From Dechloromonas hortensis (GTDB taxonomy: Bacteria > Pseudomonadota > Gammaproteobacteria > Burkholderiales > Rhodocyclaceae): DNA of 64,000 nucleotides. Positions 59,065 through 64,000 of this stretch are shown here, piece by piece. Each line of letters opens with the position of its first letter. Within the stretch, counting starts at the first letter, position 1. Below the pieces are notes generated by a model, which was not told the DNA's origin, searched no databases, and saw only the letters and a program-made list of their open reading frames with translations. Location of the stretch: NCBI RefSeq assembly GCF_009469765.1, contig NZ_SSSQ01000013.1, positions 1-64,000 of the forward strand. Reading direction: 5' to 3'. The position numbers were made by a program, and so were the translations under genes.

Positions 59065-60029
59065 GCGCTGCCGGCAAACCTTACCGCGCCCCATCCTGGC
59101 TGCCCGGCGGCCATGCCCAGACCATCTGGCCGCTGCTCATCAAGCCCCGGCCGCTGCCGCTGCGCCGTGAGCGCTGGACGACACCGGACGGCGACTTCAT
59201 CGACGTCGATCATCTCGACGGCCCGCCCGAGGCGCCCCTGCTGGTTCTCTTCCACGGCCTCGAAGGCAGTGCCGGCAGCCATTACGCCATCTCGACCGCG
59301 CGCGCCTGCAGGAAGATTGGCTGGCGCTTCGTCATGCCGCATTTTCGTGGCTGCTCCGGCGAACTGAACCGGCGACCGCGGGCCTACCATTCCGGCGATT
59401 CGCCCGAAATCGACTGGATCCTGCGCCGCCTGCAGGCCGCCAATCACGGCCAGAAGCTGCATGCCGCCGGAGTCTCGCTGGGCGGCAATGCGCTGCTCAA
59501 ATGGGCCGGCGAACAAGGCCAGGCGGCGGCCGAGGTGGTCACTGGTGTCGTCGCGCTGTGCGCTCCGCTCGATCTTGCCGCCTGCGGCCACCATTTGGCG
59601 AGCGGCTTCAATCGCGTCTATACCCGGCACTTCCTGAAAACACTGAAAGCCGTCTCGGCCGCACGCCTGCGCCAGTTCCCGGGACTGTTCGACGAAGCCC
59701 GGATGCAGCAGGCGATCAACCTGCACCAGTTCGACGATGCCGTCACCGCGCCGGTGCACGGCTTTGCCGGCGCCGACGACTACTGGCGGCGCGCCTCGGC
59801 CAAACCCTGGCTGAAATCGATTGCCGTGCCGACCCTTGCGGTCAACCCGAAAAACGACCCGTTTTTGCCGGCCCATCATCTACCGAGTGCGGCCGAGGTC
59901 AGCCCTTTCGTCCGCCTTGAACAGCCAGCCGGCGGCGGCCATGTCGGCTTTGTCAGCGGCGCCTTCCCGGGAAATCTGGACTGGTTGCCGCAAAGACTCT
60001 TACACTTCTTCATTTCCCAAACGTCATAG
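59061..60029 (+). CDS. Alpha/beta hydrolase, YheT family
   Basis: This 322-residue hydrolase has the family start PSWLPGGHAQTIWPLL, the oxyanion-hole strand LLVLFHGLEGSAGSHY, the nucleophile elbow AAGVSLGGNALLKW and a C-terminal His in GGGHVGFV. YheT-like enzymes act on esters, but the substrate is unknown. The start is TTG overlapping the preceding stop (TTGA). Confidence 0.87.
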   Translation: MSAAGKPYRAPSWLPGGHAQTIWPLLIKPRPLPLRRERWTTPDGDFIDVDHLDGPPEAPLLVLFHGLEGSAGSHYAISTARACRKIGWRFVMPHFRGCSGELNRRPRAYHSGDSPEIDWILRRLQAANHGQKLHAAGVSLGGNALLKWAGEQGQAAAEVVTGVVALCAPLDLAACGHHLASGFNRVYTRHFLKTLKAVSAARLRQFPGLFDEARMQQAINLHQFDDAVTAPVHGFAGADDYWRRASAKPWLKSIAVPTLAVNPKNDPFLPAHHLPSAAEVSPFVRLEQPAGGGHVGFVSGAFPGNLDWLPQRLLHFFISQTS

Positions 60030-60039
60030 CCCAAAAATC

Positions 60040-61416
60040 ATGATCCAACTCCCCGCTGAAATCTTCAAGGCCTACGACATTCGCGGCATCGTCAACAAAT
60101 CGCTGACCGCCGACGTCGTCCGCCGGATCGGCCACGCCCTCGGCTCGCTGGCCGCCGAACAAGGCCAGAGCGCCATTGCTGTCGGCCGCGACGGTCGCCT
60201 GTCCGGCCCCGAACTGGCCGGTGCGCTGATGGACGGCATCTGCGCCGCCGGCGTGGACGCCATCGACGTCGGTTGCGTGCCGACCCCGGTCACCTATTTT
60301 GCCGCCTACGAACTGGGCTGCAACTCCTGCGTCTCGGTCACCGGCAGCCATAACCCACCCGACTACAACGGCCTGAAAATGGTCATCGGCGGCACGACAC
60401 TGGCCCTCGACGCCATCCAGAACCTGAAGCGGCGCGCCGAATCCGGCGACCTCAAGCACGGCCAGGGCAAGCGCCGCAGCGCCGACGTCGGCGCCGCCTA
60501 TATCGACAAGATCGTCGGCGACGTCAAGCTGGCGCGGCCGATGAAAATCGTCATGGATTGCGGCAACGGCGTCGCCGGTGCGATTGCCCCTGAACTGTTC
60601 AAGCGCCTCGGTTGCGAGATCGTGCCGCTGTTCTGCGAAGTCGACGGCAATTTCCCGAACCACCACCCCGACCCGTCGAAGCCGGAAAACCTGGCCGACG
60701 TCATCCGCGCCCTGCGTGAAACCGACGCCGAAATCGGCATCGCCTTCGACGGCGACGGCGACCGCCTCGGCGTCGTCACCAAGGACGGCGAAATCATCTA
60801 CCCGGACCGCCAGTTGATGCTCTTCGCGGCCGATGTGCTGTCGCGCGTCCCCGGCGGCCAGATCATTTACGACGTCAAATGCACCCGCCTGCTCGCCCCG
60901 TGGATCCGCCAACACGGCGGCGTGCCGCTGATGTGGAACACCGGCCACGCGCTGGTCAAGGCCAAGCTGAAGGAAACCGGCGCCCCGTTGGCCGGCGAGA
61001 TGTCCGGCCACACCTTCTTCAAGGAACGCTGGTACGGCTTCGACGACGGCCTGTACACCGGCGCCCGCCTGCTCGAAATCCTGGCTCGCGCCGCCGATGC
61101 CAATCCGCTGCTGAAAAACCTGCCCAATTCGCCGTCCACCCCGGAACTCAACATCAAGATGGCCGAAGGCGAACCCTTCGCGCTGATCGACAAGCTAAAG
61201 GCCGAAGGCAAGTTCGACGGGGCCGAGGAAATGATCACCATCGACGGCCTCCGCGTAGAATACGCCGATGGTTTCGGCCTGGCCCGCCCGTCCAACACCA
61301 CGCCGGTCGTCGTGCTGCGTTTCGAAGCCGACAACGACGCGGCGCTGGCGCGCATCCAGGCCGCTTTCCGGCAGGCCATCACCGCCGCCTGGCCGGGCAT
61401 TCAATTACCGTTTTAA
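60040..61416 (+). CDS. algC: Phosphomannomutase/phosphoglucomutase
   Basis: This 458-residue enzyme moves phosphate between C1 and C6 of mannose or glucose for LPS and polysaccharide synthesis. It has the AlgC-like start FKAYDIRGIV, the active-site phosphoserine in VTGSHNPPDYNGLKM, the metal site AFDGDGDRLG and the C-terminal RPSNTTPVVVLRFE. ATG 60040 begins the conserved part; the longer frame upstream lies in the hydrolase gene. The symbol is by similarity with the dual-specificity type. Confidence 0.92.
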   Translation: MIQLPAEIFKAYDIRGIVNKSLTADVVRRIGHALGSLAAEQGQSAIAVGRDGRLSGPELAGALMDGICAAGVDAIDVGCVPTPVTYFAAYELGCNSCVSVTGSHNPPDYNGLKMVIGGTTLALDAIQNLKRRAESGDLKHGQGKRRSADVGAAYIDKIVGDVKLARPMKIVMDCGNGVAGAIAPELFKRLGCEIVPLFCEVDGNFPNHHPDPSKPENLADVIRALRETDAEIGIAFDGDGDRLGVVTKDGEIIYPDRQLMLFAADVLSRVPGGQIIYDVKCTRLLAPWIRQHGGVPLMWNTGHALVKAKLKETGAPLAGEMSGHTFFKERWYGFDDGLYTGARLLEILARAADANPLLKNLPNSPSTPELNIKMAEGEPFALIDKLKAEGKFDGAEEMITIDGLRVEYADGFGLARPSNTTPVVVLRFEADNDAALARIQAAFRQAITAAWPGIQLPF

Positions 61417-61425
61417 GGAGTTTTC

Positions 61426-62688
61426 GTGAGTGAAGTTGCCGCTGACCAGTTGTTTCTCGGGCGCCAGCCCATCCTGGATCGCGAGCAGCGGCTCTTCGCT
61501 TACGAACTGCTCTTTCGCAGCGGCTCTCGCAATGCTGCCGAATTCACCGACGGCGTGCGCGCCACGGCCACCGTCATCGCCAACGCCTTCACCGAACTCG
61601 GCGTCGCCGACGCGCTCGGCCAATGCCGCGGCTTCATCAACGTCGATGAAGAATTCCTGTTCAGCGACTTGCTCGAACTACTGCCACGGCAATCGGTCGT
61701 CCTGGAAATTCTCGAGACGGTGCCGCCGACGCCCGCCGTCGTCGACCGCTGCAAGGCTCTGAAAGCGGCCGGCTTCACGCTGGCGCTGGACGACGTCATC
61801 CAGCTCGAACCGCAGTTTGCCGAGCTGCTGGCGCTGGTCGAAGTGGTCAAGGTCGATATCCAGCCGCTGTCACGTGTCCAGCTGATGCAACTGGTCATGA
61901 AACTGAAGCCGCTCGGCAAGACCTTGCTGGCCGAGAAGGTCGATTCGCGTCAGCAGATGGAGCAATGCCTGAAGCTCGGCTTTTCGCTGTTCCAGGGTTA
62001 CTACTTCGCCAAGCCGACCATCATTGCCGGCAAGAAACTCGATCACTCCCAGCTATCGCTGATGAAGCTGATGGGCCTGCTGCTCGGCGATGCCGACACT
62101 GGCGAACTGGAAGAAGCCTTGAAGCCGGAGCCGGGTCTGACGGTCAACCTGCTGCGGATGACCAATTCCGTCGGCGCCGGCGCCAGTGAAACCATTACCT
62201 CGCTGCGCCACGCCATCACCGTGCTCGGTCGGCGCCAACTGCAGCGCTGGCTGCAATTGCTGCTCTTCGCTTCCGGCAACCAGAACGGCACGGCCAACCC
62301 CCTGCTGCTGCTTGCCGCGACGCGCGGCCGGCTGATGGAATTGCTGGCCCAGGAATTGCAGCCAGACAACAACGCGCTCGCCGACCAGGCCTTCATGGTC
62401 GGCATCATGTCGCTGATGCCGGCACTGATCGGCCTGCCGATTGAAGAAATCGTCGCTCCGCTCGGCCTGGCCGACGAGGTGCGCGACGCCCTGTGCACCG
62501 GCCAAGGTGTGCTCGGCACCCTGCTCCACTTGGCTGAAAGCAGTGAAACGGGCGATCTCGACATGCTCGCCGGCAGCCTGCAAAGCCTGCCGAGGCTGAC
62601 GCTAAAAGCGCTCAACCGCGCCCAGACCCGGGCGCTGCAATGGGCCAACGGCATCGGCCAAAACACGGCCGACCAGGCGCCATCCTGA
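61426..62688 (+). CDS. EAL-HDOD signalling protein (YuxH type)
   Basis: This 420-residue protein has an N-terminal EAL-like domain (~1-205) and a C-terminal HDOD domain (~205-400). In the EAL part the signature reads YELLFRS rather than EAL, and other catalytic positions are weak (LALDDVIQ, VVKVDIQ), so it probably does not hydrolyse cyclic di-GMP. The HDOD part has LRMTNSVGAGASETITSLRHAI. The GTG start has AAGGAG upstream. Confidence 0.87.
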   Translation: MSEVAADQLFLGRQPILDREQRLFAYELLFRSGSRNAAEFTDGVRATATVIANAFTELGVADALGQCRGFINVDEEFLFSDLLELLPRQSVVLEILETVPPTPAVVDRCKALKAAGFTLALDDVIQLEPQFAELLALVEVVKVDIQPLSRVQLMQLVMKLKPLGKTLLAEKVDSRQQMEQCLKLGFSLFQGYYFAKPTIIAGKKLDHSQLSLMKLMGLLLGDADTGELEEALKPEPGLTVNLLRMTNSVGAGASETITSLRHAITVLGRRQLQRWLQLLLFASGNQNGTANPLLLLAATRGRLMELLAQELQPDNNALADQAFMVGIMSLMPALIGLPIEEIVAPLGLADEVRDALCTGQGVLGTLLHLAESSETGDLDMLAGSLQSLPRLTLKALNRAQTRALQWANGIGQNTADQAPS

Positions 62689-62799
62689 ACCTGTTACAGA
62701 AGACGCACCAAATCGCCACAGACAAGCCAGTCGCGCTGCCGCAAGATCAGCCAGTACGACAGACCAAACCGCCTTTCCCAACCTCGCACCGGAGTCTCG

Positions 62800-63117
62800 A
62801 TGACCACTGAGGAACACGCTCAATTTCGCCAACAGGCCCGCCTGACGCCACAGCCTGCCGGCTTGCTCGGCAAAATGCTCGCCTTCATGCTGAGCGCGGC
62901 CTTGCTGGTACTGGGCTTCATGTTCTCGCTGGTCGCCCTCGCCGTGGTCGCAGTCGGCGGCCTGGCACTGGCTGGCTGGCTGTGGTGGAAAACACGGCGT
63001 CTGCGCAAGCAGTTGCGCGAAGCGGCGACGGCCAAGGCTGATGACGGCTACGTCATCGAAGGCGAAGTGATTCGGGATTACGAAGCGCCGGCCCCGGCCG
63101 GTCGCCTGCTGCGCTGA
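62800..63117 (+). CDS. Small membrane protein of unknown function
   Basis: This 105-residue protein has a long hydrophobic stretch (~28-63) that may form two short membrane helices, followed by basic WWKTRRLRKQLRE and a C-terminal acidic DDGYVIEGEVIRDYE. I recognise no named family. A possible GGAG lies a little before the ATG, and a terminator follows. The 111-base gap before it shows nothing clear. Confidence 0.7.
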   Translation: MTTEEHAQFRQQARLTPQPAGLLGKMLAFMLSAALLVLGFMFSLVALAVVAVGGLALAGWLWWKTRRLRKQLREAATAKADDGYVIEGEVIRDYEAPAPAGRLLR

Positions 63118-63127
63118 TCCAGCAAAG

Positions 63128-63166
63128 AAAACGGCCCCGCTTGCCAGGCAAACGGGGCCGTTTTTT
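63128..63166. terminator. Bidirectional terminator
   Basis: Arms AAAACGGCCCCG and CGGGGCCGTTTT around a 13-base loop, with A- and T-runs, between convergent genes. Confidence 0.92.
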
Positions 63167-63175
63167 CGCCTGCGT

Positions 63176-63481
63176 TCAGCGTACTTTCGGGTTCAGCGAA
63201 CCGCGGTTGTAATCCTTGTCGCCGGGCATGATCGTCCGCCCGACGCCGCCAAACAGCCCCCCCTGGGCTTCGATCGGACGGGTTTTGTTCTCCGGATACT
63301 CGGCGGCCAGCTTGTTCGCCTCGGCGGCCTTGGCCACATCGACGAACTCCCAGCGGCCATTCGGGAAAAGCCGCACTTTTTGACCGTCGACCGTCGCCGC
63401 CTCCAGCGGAGTCCGATCCAGTTCGGCGGCCAGGCCCGACCCGGCCGCCAATATGCAGATCAGCGCAAATGCTGCTCTCAC
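63176..63481 (-). CDS. Small exported protein of unknown function
   Basis: This 101-residue protein has a signal peptide ([17 protein letters not shown]) and a mature part with [18 protein letters not shown], like small periplasmic proteins that keep a short beta domain. It overlaps the alaS stop by four bases, so it is co-translated with alaS. No function is known. Confidence 0.75.
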   Translation of the reverse strand: MRAAFALICILAAGSGLAAELDRTPLEAATVDGQKVRLFPNGRWEFVDVAKAAEANKLAAEYPENKTRPIEAQGGLFGGVGRTIMPGDKDYNRGSLNPKVR

Positions 63482-64000
63482 AGCTTGCCTTCGACCCAGG
63501 CGGCGACCGAAGCCAGTGCCGCCGGCAGGTTTTCCGGCTGCGTGCCGCCAGCCTGCGCCATGTCCGGACGACCACCGCCCTTGCCGCCGACCTGCTGGGC
63601 AACCTGATTGACCAGTTCGCCGGCCTTGACCTTGCCGGTCAGGTCGGCGGTGACGCCGGCAATCAGCGTCACCTTGCCATCGACCACCGAAGCCAGCACG
63701 ATGGCGGCCGACTTCAGCTTGTCCTTCAGCTTGTCCATGGTCTCGCGCAGCGCGTTGAGATCGGCCCCTTCCAGCTTCGCCGCCAGCACCTTGGCCCCCT
63801 TGATGTCGACTGCCTGGCCAAGCATGTCGTCGCCCTGGGCCGAGGCCAGCTTGCCCTTGAGCGCGGCCAGTTCGCGTTCCAGCTTCTTGACCTGATCGAG
63901 GACGGAAACCACACGGGCATGGACGTCCTTCGGCAAGACCTTGAGCGTACCGGCAACCCCACCAAGGGCGGTTTCCATGTCCTGCATGTAGTGCAAAGCG
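63478..64000 (-). CDS. alaS: Alanyl-tRNA synthetase, C-terminal part (partial)
   Basis: The C-terminal ~173 residues of AlaS, with the rest beyond the right edge. It holds the DHHA1-type C-Ala domain ([22 protein letters not shown]), [13 protein letters not shown], the family end motif, and the preceding coiled coil ([19 protein letters not shown]). This domain helps bind and edit tRNA-Ala. Confidence 0.93.
   Translation of the reverse strand, partial: ALHYMQDMETALGGVAGTLKVLPKDVHARVVSVLDQVKKLERELAALKGKLASAQGDDMLGQAVDIKGAKVLAAKLEGADLNALRETMDKLKDKLKSAAIVLASVVDGKVTLIAGVTADLTGKVKAGELVNQVAQQVGGKGGGRPDMAQAGGTQPENLPAALASVAAWVEGKL

Overview
This is a 64 kb stretch of bacterial chromosome, roughly 60-65% G+C and densely coding. 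The best fit is a denitrifying betaproteobacterium of the Rhodocyclaceae type (Dechloromonas/Azospira-like). That rests on gene order (exbB-exbD-lpxK-Trm112-kdsB-adk; queA-tgt-yajC-secD-secF), a paired cyanophycin synthetase locus, a cytochrome cd1 (nirS) denitrification cluster, a PPi-dependent phosphofructokinase beside a membrane pyrophosphatase, and FNR/DNR-type sites. It is inferred from gene content; no database search was made. No insertion sequence, phage gene, CRISPR array or rRNA was seen, and no gene stands out as recently acquired.

Layout. 1-5958 (minus): a type I secretion operon (ATPase, HlyD adaptor, LuxR-type regulator) followed by the start of a very large secreted adhesin that runs off the left edge. 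6070-10091 (minus): hppA, pfp and adk, a pyrophosphate/adenylate energy group. 10179-13132 (minus): kdsB, a Trm112-like protein, lpxK, exbD and exbB (LPS and envelope energisation). 13415-20284: xseA, sodB, ubiC, a DUF192 protein, rluE, a fused SpmA/SpmB-like membrane protein, an L,D-transpeptidase-like protein, a 68-residue unknown and a ComB-like phosphatase. 20336-23061 (minus): nirN-nirJ of haem d1 synthesis. 23188-30938 (plus): a cyanophycin locus with an unusual ABC exporter, a DUF1854 protein, a degenerate second cyanophycin synthetase and the canonical cphA. 31110-33848: a hybrid PAS histidine kinase. 33861-40228 (minus): nirS, a haem-binding cytochrome, a cupredoxin, nirC, nirF, a nirDL fusion, nirG and nirH, divergent from a uroporphyrinogen-III methyltransferase gene. 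41247-47227 (plus): a Rap1a/Tai-like protein, tRNA-Leu(CAA), queA, tgt, yajC, secD, secF. 47298-50598 (minus): cytochrome b561-like, cytochrome c', a DUF2322-like protein, a zinc-ribbon membrane protein, purB. 50694-54228 (plus): a glutathione S-transferase, an HD-GYP protein and a chemoreceptor. 54280-56370 (minus): mnmA, a C/H/D periplasmic protein and nudJ. 56460-63117 (plus): ilvE, a zinc-finger protein, waaF, an NTF2-like protein, a YheT-like hydrolase, phosphomannomutase/phosphoglucomutase, an EAL-HDOD protein and a small membrane protein. 63176-64000 (minus): a small exported protein and the 3' end of alaS.

How it fits together. The two nir blocks plus the SUMT gene supply almost the whole pathway from uroporphyrinogen III through siroheme decarboxylation to haem d1, along with the enzyme that uses it. 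FNR/DNR-like palindromes lie upstream of nirJ, between nirS and the SUMT gene, and upstream of the chemoreceptor, which suggests a shared anaerobic/nitrogen-oxide regulon. The cyanophycin locus joins polymer synthesis to a zinc-ribbon-bearing ABC exporter of unknown substrate, one of the least explained parts of the window. No stretch over about 300 bases lacks a gene; the longer gaps hold the promoters, palindromes and terminators listed.
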